The notes beneath the pieces are model-generated. The model did not search any database. It was not told where the DNA came from and was given only the letters and a program-made list of their open reading frames with translations. Below are positions 1 to 7,025 of a stretch of DNA of 38,156 nucleotides, piece after piece. How positions within the stretch are numbered: the stretch's first letter is position 1; each line of letters begins with the position of its first letter. The translations under genes were made by a program, and so were the position numbers. This DNA comes from an uncultured beta proteobacterium (GTDB lineage Bacteria > Pseudomonadota > Gammaproteobacteria > Burkholderiales > SG8-39): assembly GCA_903928055.1 (NCBI GenBank), contig CAIYPG010000137.1, forward strand, positions 1-38,156. Reading direction: 5' to 3'.

Positions 1-283
1 CCTGGAAATAGGTGCCGAACCAGCTGGCAAAGGCGACGCGCTGGACGCCGGGGACCGCCTCGATCTGTTGCAGGTGGGCGAAGGGCAGCGATTCGGTGAA
101 GCTGATGCGGCTTTGCACATAGAGCCGATCGATATTCGCCCCGGCCACACCCCGGCTGAAGGCGGCATTGACCCCCTGCAAAATCCCGAACAGCAGGAAG
201 GCGACGACGATCGACAGCAGGGTGAGCACGGTGCGGGTGCGCTTGCGCCATAGCCCGGCCCAGACCAGCGGAAAATATTTCAT
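1..283 (-). CDS. ABC transporter permease, FtsX/MacB type (partial, N-terminus only)
   Basis: This is the start of an ABC export permease that runs off the left edge of the window; about 94 residues are visible. The N-terminus reads [18 protein letters not shown] and is followed by a hydrophobic stretch (about residues 19-41), then a segment typical of the periplasmic MacB-like domain of FtsX-family permeases. The start ATG overlaps the stop codon of the ATPase gene upstream as ATGA, a classic sign of translational coupling. With the adaptor and ATPase before it, it forms a tripartite-type exporter operon. Family is clear; the substrate is unknown. Confidence 0.85.
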   Translation of the reverse strand, partial: MKYFPLVWAGLWRKRTRTVLTLLSIVVAFLLFGILQGVNAAFSRGVAGANIDRLYVQSRISFTESLPFAHLQQIEAVPGVQRVAFASWFGTYFQ

Positions 284-1005
284 GCCGCGCTCCTCACCCC
301 GCCATCGACCAGCTGCCCCTTATCGACATGCAGCTGGCGCGAGGCATATTCGGCCGCCAGCGGGTCGTGGGTCACCATGATGATGGTCTTGCCCAGTTCG
401 GCATTCAGGCGCTGCAGCATGGCGAGCACATCGGCGGCCGCCACGCGGTCCAGGTCGCCGGTGGGCTCATCGGCGACGATCAGCAGCGGATCGGTGACAA
501 TCGCGCGCGCGATGGCCACGCGCTGCTGCTGGCCGCCGGAGAGCTCGTTCGGGTAATGCTCCATGCGGTCTGCAAGGCTGACCGCCGACAGCGTGAGTTC
601 CACGCGCGCCTTGCGCTCGGCGCGCGACAGGCCGGTGAGCATCAGCGGCAGCTCCACGTTCTCGAACGCCGTCAGCACCGGCATCAGGTTGTAGAACTGG
701 AAAATGAAGCCGACGTTGGCCGCGCGCCAGTCGGCCAGCGCCGATTCGTCGAGGCGCGTGATGTCCACGCCGCCGACATGCAGTGTGCCGCTGTCGGGCT
801 TGTCGATGCCGGCAATGAGGTTGAGCAGCGTGCTCTTGCCAGAACCCGACGGGCCCATGAGCGCAGTGAAGTCGCCCGGCATGATGTCGAGCGTGATGTC
901 GGACAGCACCGGCACCGCCTGCCCGCCGCGGCGATACGATTTTGCGAGGTGGCGGATTTCGACCAGGGGCGCAGGAGTTGCTGAAACGATTTCGGATTTC
1001 GACAT
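280..1005 (-). CDS. ABC transporter ATP-binding protein, MacB/LolD family
   Basis: Cytoplasmic ATPase of 241 residues, the usual size for the LolD/MacB nucleotide-binding family. All motifs are intact: Walker [10 protein letters not shown] (51-59), Q-loop glutamine (103), signature LSGGQ (155-159), Walker B ending in ADEP (174-181) and the H-loop histidine in MVTHD (about 215). It would power the FtsX-type permease that overlaps its stop codon, with the HlyD-like adaptor encoded upstream bridging the periplasm. A 117-bp gap holding a palindromic repeat separates it from the adaptor gene. The exported substrate (lipoprotein, macrolide, peptide or other) cannot be told from sequence. Confidence 0.93.
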   Translation of the reverse strand: MSKSEIVSATPAPLVEIRHLAKSYRRGGQAVPVLSDITLDIMPGDFTALMGPSGSGKSTLLNLIAGIDKPDSGTLHVGGVDITRLDESALADWRAANVGFIFQFYNLMPVLTAFENVELPLMLTGLSRAERKARVELTLSAVSLADRMEHYPNELSGGQQQRVAIARAIVTDPLLIVADEPTGDLDRVAAADVLAMLQRLNAELGKTIIMVTHDPLAAEYASRQLHVDKGQLVDGGVRSAA

Positions 1006-1020
1006 GACAAATAAACTGGC

Positions 1021-1095
1021 GTCATTCCCGCGAAGGCGGGAATCCAGTTTTTGTAGTTGAGCAAACCGATGGATTCCCGCTTTCGCGGGAATGAC
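1021..1095. repeat. Dispersed palindromic repeat, family 1 (copy 1)
   Basis: The two ends, 1021-1046 and 1070-1095, are inverted copies with few mismatches, built around GTCATTCCCGCGAAGGCGGG, so the unit can fold into a long hairpin. A second copy is at 36991-37065. It lies between the adaptor and ATPase genes and may affect mRNA stability or read-through there. Short non-coding elements of this kind are widespread in betaproteobacterial genomes. Confidence 0.85.
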
Positions 1096-1122
1096 GGTCC
1101 TCTTGAATTGGTGTGGATGTCA

Positions 1123-2337
1123 TCATTTCTTCGCCAGCGACACCTTCGCGCCGTCCTTGAGCTTGTCGCCCGGTTTCAGCACCACCTTGTCGCCGGGCGT
1201 GACGCCGGACACCTGCACCAGCTCTCCCACTTTCGCGCCGACCATCACTTCGGTTGCCTTGACGACATCATCCCTGACCACGAACACCCATTTTTTTCCG
1301 TCGCGCTCGACAATGGCCGCCGGCTGCACGGCGGTCACCGGCTTTCTTTCCCCGGGCGAGACCGGCTTTTCGAGGAAAGCCACCTTGGCGCTCATGTCCG
1401 GCAGCACGCGCGCATCCTGGTCGGTGAATTTCACCTTGACCAGAACCGTGGCCTTGGTGCGGTCGACCGTGGGCACGATGCGCGACACCATGCCCTGCAA
1501 CCGGATGTCGGCAAGGGCATCAAGCTGGATCTCGGCCGGCTGGTCCACCTTGATCTTCGCAATGCTGGATTCGGACACGTCCGCCTCGACCTCCAGCGTG
1601 TTCATGTCGGCGATCGTCACCACCGCGCCCTTGCTGTTCAGCGCCGAGGAGAACGGCGTGATGTTGTCGCCAACATTGGCGTTCTTGGTCAGCACCACCC
1701 CGTCAAAGGGCGCGCGGATCAGCGTCTGCTCCACGGCCACCTCCGCCACGCGCCGGTTCGCCTCGGCCGAGACGATCGAGGCCCGCGCACTGGACACGGC
1801 GGCGCGCGCCTTCTCGGCCCGCGCCACGTCGGTATCGTGCTGGGAGGCGGAGATGAAATTCTTCGCCAGCAGCTCCGCGGAGCGCTTCAGCGCAGCCTCT
1901 GCATCGCGCAACTCCGCCTGGCCCTGCTCCAGGTTGGCACGCGCGACATTCACCTGGGCGGCAGCCTGCGCCAGCGACGCGCTCACATCGCGGCTTTCCA
2001 GCCGGGCGATGACTTCGTTCGCTTTCACCTTGCTGCCTTCCAGGACTCCGAGCCATTCCAGCCGCCCCTGCGCTTTCGAGGACAGCGAGGCATTGCGCTG
2101 CGGGACGACGTAACCGGAGGCGTTGAGCAGCGTGTAGTTCTGCGAGGGCCAGGCGCTGGCCACGGTCACCGTCTCCACTGCGGGCGGCGCGGCAAAGCGC
2201 GAGCCGACAAAGGCGATGACCGCAACGACGACAACCGCGATGAGCCCGCGCCGCAACCAGCGACGGCGTTGCGCAGGATCACCACCGGGCTGGACGGCAC
2301 GGTCGATGTGGAGTTTGGACAGATCGGGGGCGGTCAT
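1123..2337 (-). CDS. HlyD/MacA-like periplasmic adaptor subunit
   Basis: Membrane-fusion (periplasmic adaptor) protein of 404 residues. A basic patch (RRRWLRR, about 24-30) precedes one inner-membrane anchor (about 31-48). A lipoyl/barrel-sandwich half follows (about 80-110), then an alanine- and glutamate-rich coiled-coil hairpin (about 115-195), the second lipoyl half (LIRAPFDGVVL), a beta-barrel domain and a membrane-proximal domain. It is the first gene of the minus-strand exporter operon and should link the permease to an outer-membrane channel, which is not in this window. I see no strong Shine-Dalgarno before the ATG, so the start is less certain than the family. Confidence 0.9.
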   Translation of the reverse strand: MTAPDLSKLHIDRAVQPGGDPAQRRRWLRRGLIAVVVVAVIAFVGSRFAAPPAVETVTVASAWPSQNYTLLNASGYVVPQRNASLSSKAQGRLEWLGVLEGSKVKANEVIARLESRDVSASLAQAAAQVNVARANLEQGQAELRDAEAALKRSAELLAKNFISASQHDTDVARAEKARAAVSSARASIVSAEANRRVAEVAVEQTLIRAPFDGVVLTKNANVGDNITPFSSALNSKGAVVTIADMNTLEVEADVSESSIAKIKVDQPAEIQLDALADIRLQGMVSRIVPTVDRTKATVLVKVKFTDQDARVLPDMSAKVAFLEKPVSPGERKPVTAVQPAAIVERDGKKWVFVVRDDVVKATEVMVGAKVGELVQVSGVTPGDKVVLKPGDKLKDGAKVSLAKK

Positions 2338-2494
2338 GGCTATCTCGGTGAAGGATCAATGATTTACGGCGGCACGCCCGGCGGGCATCGGTCGAGGCCC
2401 GGCAGACCGGGCCGGGGACCTGTGTCAGTCAGTTACGGTCACTCAGGAGCCTATTTTAGCTTCTGAATGGCAACACTCTGATATTCATGGATTT

Positions 2495-2534
2495 GGGCCG
2501 GACAGCCGGGGGCGGCAGGGTTGCCACCCGGCCC
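2495..2534. terminator. GC-rich inverted repeat after the glutaredoxin-DinB gene
   Basis: GGGCCGG (2495-2501) pairs with CCGGCCC (2528-2534), just downstream of the minus-strand gene that stops at 2571 and before the adaptor gene starting at 2337. It has no obvious U-tract, so terminator function is only possible. Confidence 0.3.
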
Positions 2535-2570
2535 GGTCATCCCGATGAAAGCAGCGATACCGCGATACGG

Positions 2571-3341
2571 CTATTCCCAGAGCCGCTCCGGCAGCGGCAG
2601 GCCCGCCAGCATTTCCGGCGTCAGCGCCTTGTCGAGCGTGATGCCAAAACCCTCCAGCACTGCGGACAACTGCCGCGTGTGCTGTGCCGGATGCCAGGTG
2701 GATCGCTCCAGCAGCATGTGCAGCGTGGTGGTGCCGAAATAGGCCTCCGTACTGCGTCCGCAGGTCTTGTCGTCGAGTTCATCCCACCACGTCTCCAGGC
2801 GCTTGATGACGCCATCGCCATAGCGGGCGATGTCCTCGCCGGTCCTGAACTCGCCTTCGGCCAGCGGCTTTTCTCCGAGACCGCGGGCAAACGGCACGCC
2901 GTCAATGGCAACTTCCAGATAGGCCTCGCCGATGCGGAACACATGGTGCGACAGCAGCCGCAGGTCGCGCTTGCGGTTGTGCACGGCATCCTGGGTCAGC
3001 TTGTCATCCGGAATCTGCCGCACGATGGCTTGCGCCGTGCGCAGGATCTCGACGAGGCGCCGGACCAGCACATCAGGCGGCAGCGTCGTGTGGCCGGTAT
3101 CCTTCAGGCCGACAAAACGCGCAACCGCATCGAGATCGACCGCAAAGACATATTGGTCGCCCCGGGCCAGCACCGGAACACTGCGCAGTCCCAGCGCACG
3201 CAGGCGCTCCATACCGCCCGGATCATTCGCGACGTCTACCGCTTCAAAGGGAATCTGCATTCGGGAAAGAAACTCTTTCCCGCGGAGGCAACTGCTTCAA
3301 CCCGGTTGGGTGAAGTACACAAACTTTTCGGAGTCAGCCAT
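2571..3341 (-). CDS. Probable selenoprotein: glutaredoxin-like domain fused to DinB domain (in-frame UGA read as selenocysteine)
   Basis: Read from ATG 3341 with UGA 3297-3299 as selenocysteine (Sec, U), this gives 256 residues. The N-terminal glutaredoxin domain begins MADSEKFVYFTQPG, followed by U15-S16-S17-C18, the UxxC form of the CxxC redox site, and carries the cis-proline motif SVPV (54-57). From about residue 90 a DinB-like helical domain follows, with candidate metal-ligand histidines H132/H133, H217 and H221. An ideal Shine-Dalgarno AAAGGAGG lies 6 nt before ATG 3341, whereas the internal ATG at 3260 has none and would lose the whole active site. A SECIS-like hairpin follows the UGA. 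The gene lies 81 bp after a Bug-protein gene. Its role is unknown; thiol-disulfide or peroxide chemistry is an inference. The alternative is a nonsense mutation or sequencing error at a cysteine codon. Confidence 0.82.
3262..3282 (-). promoter_or_regulatory. Candidate bacterial SECIS element
   Basis: On the minus strand, arm CGGGAAAG (3282-3275) pairs perfectly with CTTTCCCG (3269-3262) around the loop AGTTT (3274-3270). There are 22 nt between the UGA and the first loop base, and G is the second loop base. The published bacterial SECIS description asks for a short upper stem, a small loop with G in one of its first two positions, and roughly 16-37 nt from UGA to loop. All are met. The hairpin is inside the coding frame, as bacterial SECIS elements are. 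Confidence 0.8.
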
Positions 3342-3422
3342 GGTCATCCTCCTTTGAGTGTTTGGTCAGGTGTTCGCGACTCTACGCCGCGCAGCGCTTA
3401 AGCTCAAGGTGCGCGGTACCAT

Positions 3423-4412
3423 TTATTCAAACTGGATGTTCGCGTCCTTCACCAGCTTCTTCCAGCGCTCGTATTCGCCCATGTAGTAGCGCTCGAAGGC
3501 CTCGGGAGAGTTGCCGATGAGCTGGATGTCCGTGCCCATGCGGGCGACGATGTCGGGCATCTTCTGGATCTTGTTGATTTCAGTGGCGAGCTTGTTGCGG
3601 ATTGCCAGGGGCGTGCCGGCCGGCGCGAGCAGGCCCAGCCAGCTCGAGTATTCGAAGCCGGGATAGCCGCCTTCAGCGATGGTGGGGATGTCAGCCAATG
3701 CCGGATTGCGCTCCAGGCTGGCCTGGGCGATGGGTCGCAGCTTGCCGGTCTTGAAGTGCGGCAACACGGTGAGCAACGTGCCGAAGTAGACATGCACGCG
3801 GCCGGCAATGAGGTCGGGCAGGATGGGCCCCGTCCCCTTGTAGTGGATCATGGTGGCCTCCGTCCCGGTGATCGTATTCAGCCACACACCGGTGAGGTGC
3901 TGCGCGCCGCCCGCGCCGGCTGTGGCCATGTTGATCTTGCCCGGATTGGCCCTGGCATAGGTGATGTACTCGGCCATGTTGTTGAACGGCACCGAGGCGG
4001 CCCCCACCAGCACCGCATAACGCTTGCTCACCAGCGTTACCGGCGCCACCACCTTGTACAGGTCATAGCCCAGGTCCGAATACATGAGCGGAATCACCGA
4101 CAGCGTGGAGGCCGTGAACATCAGGGTATGGCCGTCGGGCGGCGCCTTGATGAGGGCCTGGGTGCCCAGACGGTTGCCGGCGCCCGGTTTGAAATCCAGC
4201 ACAAAGGGCTGGCCAAAGATCTCGGCCAGCTTGTTGGTGTAGATGCGGCCCTCGTTGTCGGTCGGGCCGCCGGCGGCAAAGGGAATGATGACCGTGACCT
4301 GCTTCGAGGGATAGCGATCGGCCGCGCTCTGCGCCGCCGCAAGGTTTGGCAACAGCAGCGGCAGGCACAGGGTCAGTGAACACAGCGTCCTTGCGAATGC
4401 AGATTCCGGCAT
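3423..4412 (-). CDS. Bug/TctC-family periplasmic solute-binding protein
   Basis: A 329-residue tripartite tricarboxylate transporter (TTT) substrate-binding protein. An N-terminal signal peptide (hydrophobic core about 9-25, likely cleavage near AAAQ) precedes the family start YPSKQVTVIIPFAAGGPTD. Mature-domain hallmarks follow: FKPGAG, a DGHTLMF strand, ARANPGKI, and the C-terminal WLGLLAPAGTP segment. The Shine-Dalgarno AAAGGAG sits 6 nt before the ATG. It follows an SDR gene on the same strand and precedes the glutaredoxin-DinB gene. No TctA or TctB membrane partner is near. The ligand is probably a carboxylate, but is not identifiable. Confidence 0.93.
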   Translation of the reverse strand: MPESAFARTLCSLTLCLPLLLPNLAAAQSAADRYPSKQVTVIIPFAAGGPTDNEGRIYTNKLAEIFGQPFVLDFKPGAGNRLGTQALIKAPPDGHTLMFTASTLSVIPLMYSDLGYDLYKVVAPVTLVSKRYAVLVGAASVPFNNMAEYITYARANPGKINMATAGAGGAQHLTGVWLNTITGTEATMIHYKGTGPILPDLIAGRVHVYFGTLLTVLPHFKTGKLRPIAQASLERNPALADIPTIAEGGYPGFEYSSWLGLLAPAGTPLAIRNKLATEINKIQKMPDIVARMGTDIQLIGNSPEAFERYYMGEYERWKKLVKDANIQFE

Positions 4413-4442
4413 GACACTCTCCTTTGGTGGTATTTTTCCGCT

Positions 4443-4459
4443 TCTAATTGGTGATTAGA
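4443..4459. promoter_or_regulatory. Palindromic operator candidate upstream of Bug-protein gene
   Basis: TCTAAT-TGGTG-ATTAGA is a perfect inverted repeat with 6-bp arms, 31 bp before the start codon of the solute-binding protein gene at 4412. Its size suits a dimeric regulator; the regulator is unknown. Confidence 0.4.
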
Positions 4460-4513
4460 TTTTTCCTGAAGAAACGCTTGAATGAATATTGCATTTAATG
4501 GAACTGATCATAA

Positions 4514-5362
4514 TCAACCCGCGTCAAGCACCCTGCCGCCATCCACCAGCAACGACACGCCGGTGATGAAGTTCGCCTCATCCGAGGCAAGGAACAATGC
4601 AGCGTTCGCGACATCCCAGGCCGTGCCCTGCTTGCCGCGCAGCGGCACCTTGGCGTCGCGCTCGGCGGCGACCTGTTCACGCGGCAGGTTCCAGGTCCGG
4701 GCACGCGTGTCCACCGCCATCGGCGTGTTCATCAGGCCGGGCAGGATGCAGTTGGCACGCACGCCATACTTGGCATTCTGGATGGCCAACTGCTGGGTGA
4801 AGGCGATGACCGCCGCCTTCGTGGTCTTGTAGCCCACATAGGGATAGTTCTCCACCGCCGCTGCCGAGGAGATGTTGATGATCGCCCCCGAACCCTGTTT
4901 GCGCATGATGGGCACGGCGTGCTTGCAGGCAAATACCATGCTGCGCAGGTTGATACGGCAGATGTTGTCGAATGCCTCTTCGGTGATGTCCAGCAGGTCG
5001 GCATCACCGCCGGCAAGGCTCACGCCGACATTGTTGTGCAGCACGTCGAGTGATCCCCAGCGCACATGTGCATCGGCAATTGCCGCCTTGAGTGTTGCTT
5101 CCTGGGTGACGTCGGCCTGGAAGGCCACACACTCCAACCCTTCCTTGCGGATGATGGCCGCCGTTTCCTCGGCCGATGCCAGGCTGCGGTCCACTGCAAG
5201 CACGCGCGCACCCTCGCGTGCAAAGCGCATGGCCGCGGCACGGCCATTGCCGACGCCTTCACCGGGACTCTGCCCCGCACCGATGACGACGGCGACCTTG
5301 CCCTCCAGGCGCTGTGCCGCGGTGCGTCCGGGATCACGTTCTTCATGTTCCTTGGCTGCCAT
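4514..5362 (-). CDS. SDR family oxidoreductase
   Basis: Short-chain dehydrogenase of 282 residues with a Rossmann fold. The cofactor loop is unusual: GAGQSPGEGVGNG (28-40) replaces the compact TGxxxGIG. NNVG (110-113) stands in for NNAG. The catalytic residues S165, Y178 and K182 are intact, and the C-terminus ends FITGVSLLVDGG as in classical SDRs. A Shine-Dalgarno GGGAGG precedes the ATG. It is read before the Bug protein gene (101-bp gap), so may act on what that system imports. It is divergent from the GGDEF gene. The substrate is unknown. Confidence 0.9.
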   Translation of the reverse strand: MAAKEHEERDPGRTAAQRLEGKVAVVIGAGQSPGEGVGNGRAAAMRFAREGARVLAVDRSLASAEETAAIIRKEGLECVAFQADVTQEATLKAAIADAHVRWGSLDVLHNNVGVSLAGGDADLLDITEEAFDNICRINLRSMVFACKHAVPIMRKQGSGAIINISSAAAVENYPYVGYKTTKAAVIAFTQQLAIQNAKYGVRANCILPGLMNTPMAVDTRARTWNLPREQVAAERDAKVPLRGKQGTAWDVANAALFLASDEANFITGVSLLVDGGRVLDAG

Positions 5363-5535
5363 TGCCGCCCTCCCCTGCTTTTTTGGAATTTTGACAACTC
5401 AATGCGCAGTCTACCGATTTTCCTTTGCTGCAACTTTGCGCACTTTTTCCGCAATGCCGCACCGGAACCGGACTGCGCACAATGGCATCGGCGATAATGC
5501 GATGACAATCACAAAAAAGACACCACAAGGGCACC

Positions 5536-6786
5536 GTGAAGTTCCTCCTCGAATTGCTGCGTGACCTGCGTCCGACCGCCGCGCCAGCGGTCATCCTCGT
5601 CGCATTTTCACTTGCGTTGATGGCCGGCTTCACCCTGCCCGACTCCCTCACGGGATTGAGGACGCTGGCGCCCTGGACGCTGCTGCCGGCCTGCGTTGCC
5701 ATGGCCGTCTGGTTCAACCGCGGCCGCACGCTCATCGCCGCCCTTTCCGTGCTTGCCGCCTATGCCGCCTACAGTCCGATGCTGTATGCAGCCCCTTCCG
5801 GCCTGGGTGCGCGCGCCGTGCTGCTGGCCATCGCCATTCTCGTGCCGCTCAACATCGGACTCGCCGCCGCCTGCGCGGAACGGGGCGTGCTGCGCTTCCA
5901 GAACTACCGCTGGCTGCTGCTGGTTGCCGCCGAAGTGCTGCTGGTGTCATGGCTCGCGGGCGTGAGGCCTGAAGCCATCTCGGGCGTGGCCTGGGGGCCA
6001 TTGCTCGATCACTGGCTCTTCCGCTCCCCGCCCATGCCGGTTGCCGGCAGGCTGATGTTTGCTGCTGCGCTGGCCGCCACATTGATCCGTGCCTGGCCCA
6101 AACCGCAGGCGCCCATGCCGATGCCGCTCGATGCCGGCAATGCCGGTGCGCTGATCGCCTTTTTCATGGCCTGCGAATGGGCCACATCCCCTGGTGCGTT
6201 CGACGCCTTCATGTCCGCGGCCGGTGCCATCCTGCTGGTGTCGCTGCTGCAGGAATCGCACCGCCTCGCGTTTCGCGATGAACTGACCGGCCTGCCGGGG
6301 CGGCGCGCGCTGGAGGAACGCCTGCGCGGACTGGGCGAGAAGTTCGCCATCGCCATGATCGACGTCGATCATTTCAAGCGCTTCAACGACACGCACGGCC
6401 ACAACATCGGGGACCAGGTCCTGAAACTGGTGGCGGCACGCCTGGCCGAGATCCGCAGCGGCACGGCCTATCGATATGGCGGGGAGGAATTCGCCGTGAT
6501 CTTTCCGGACTGCACCGCAGCGGAGGCCACGCCGCACCTTGAGGAAATACGTGCATCAATCGAGCACTACCACATGGCAATTCGCCGTCCGGGTCGGCCG
6601 CGCGACCCGCGCGAAGGCACGGCACTGCGCGACACGCAGCCCCCGGGGGAAACGCTGTCGGTGACCGTGAGCATCGGCGTGGCCGAACCCGATGAGCGCC
6701 GCACCACGCCGGGCCCGGTGCTCAAGGCATCCGACGAAGCGCTGTACCGTGCCAAACAGGCGGGCCGCAACCGGGTCAGTGCTTGA
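5536..6786 (+). CDS. Membrane-bound diguanylate cyclase (GGDEF domain)
   Basis: A 416-residue protein with about six or seven N-terminal membrane helices (roughly residues 16-238) and a C-terminal GGDEF domain (about 245-416) that would make cyclic di-GMP from two GTP. The active-site loop is GGEEF (315-319), with the upstream metal-binding DVDHFKRFND (276-285) also intact. The RxxD product-inhibition site is absent: the equivalent position reads RSGT (307-310). A proline/arginine-rich insertion lies before the last strand. The start is GTG, preceded by AAGG; no in-frame ATG upstream fits better. It is divergent from the SDR gene. Confidence 0.92.
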   Translation: MKFLLELLRDLRPTAAPAVILVAFSLALMAGFTLPDSLTGLRTLAPWTLLPACVAMAVWFNRGRTLIAALSVLAAYAAYSPMLYAAPSGLGARAVLLAIAILVPLNIGLAAACAERGVLRFQNYRWLLLVAAEVLLVSWLAGVRPEAISGVAWGPLLDHWLFRSPPMPVAGRLMFAAALAATLIRAWPKPQAPMPMPLDAGNAGALIAFFMACEWATSPGAFDAFMSAAGAILLVSLLQESHRLAFRDELTGLPGRRALEERLRGLGEKFAIAMIDVDHFKRFNDTHGHNIGDQVLKLVAARLAEIRSGTAYRYGGEEFAVIFPDCTAAEATPHLEEIRASIEHYHMAIRRPGRPRDPREGTALRDTQPPGETLSVTVSIGVAEPDERRTTPGPVLKASDEALYRAKQAGRNRVSA

Positions 6787-6838
6787 CCGCTGCCATCCTG
6801 AAAGTTATCTCAAACATAATCCAGGCCTCTTCGGCTTT

Positions 6839-7006
6839 CCCTCACCCCAACCCCTCTCCCCGAGGGAGAGGGGCTTTTCTCCCTTCTCCCTCGGGGGCGA
6901 GACAGGGGTTTCGAGCCGCATGCGGCTCACCTGTCGAACGGCATGCCGATGCATCGGCATGTGCGCCCTGCAAGGGAAGGGCCGGGGATGAGGGCTTGGG
7001 GTGAGA
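6839..7006. repeat. Dispersed palindromic repeat, family 2 (copy 1, with inner palindromes)
   Basis: The outer ends (CCCTCACCCCAACCCCTCTC at 6839 and GGGGATGAGGGCTTGGGGTGAG ending near 7006) are inverted copies of the element also found at 13386-13467 and 14854-14929. The middle carries two further perfect palindromes, GAGCCGCATGCGGCTC (6913-6928) and a 20-bp one at 6942-6961. It fills the gap between convergent GGDEF and EmrB-like genes and may serve as a bidirectional terminator. Confidence 0.75.
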
Positions 7007-7025
7007 GAGAGTTTTGAGAATAACC

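Noticed and set aside
2571..3260. Glutaredoxin-DinB gene starting at the internal ATG 3260
   Set aside because: It lacks a ribosome site and begins after the active-site motif. The upstream ATG has an excellent Shine-Dalgarno, and the frame between them reads as glutaredoxin except for the UGA.
4490..4515. Partial match to the TetR operator (CATTTAATGGAACTGAT)
   Set aside because: Only one half fits, the spacing is off by a base, and it lies by the end of an SDR gene away from the acyl-CoA cluster.
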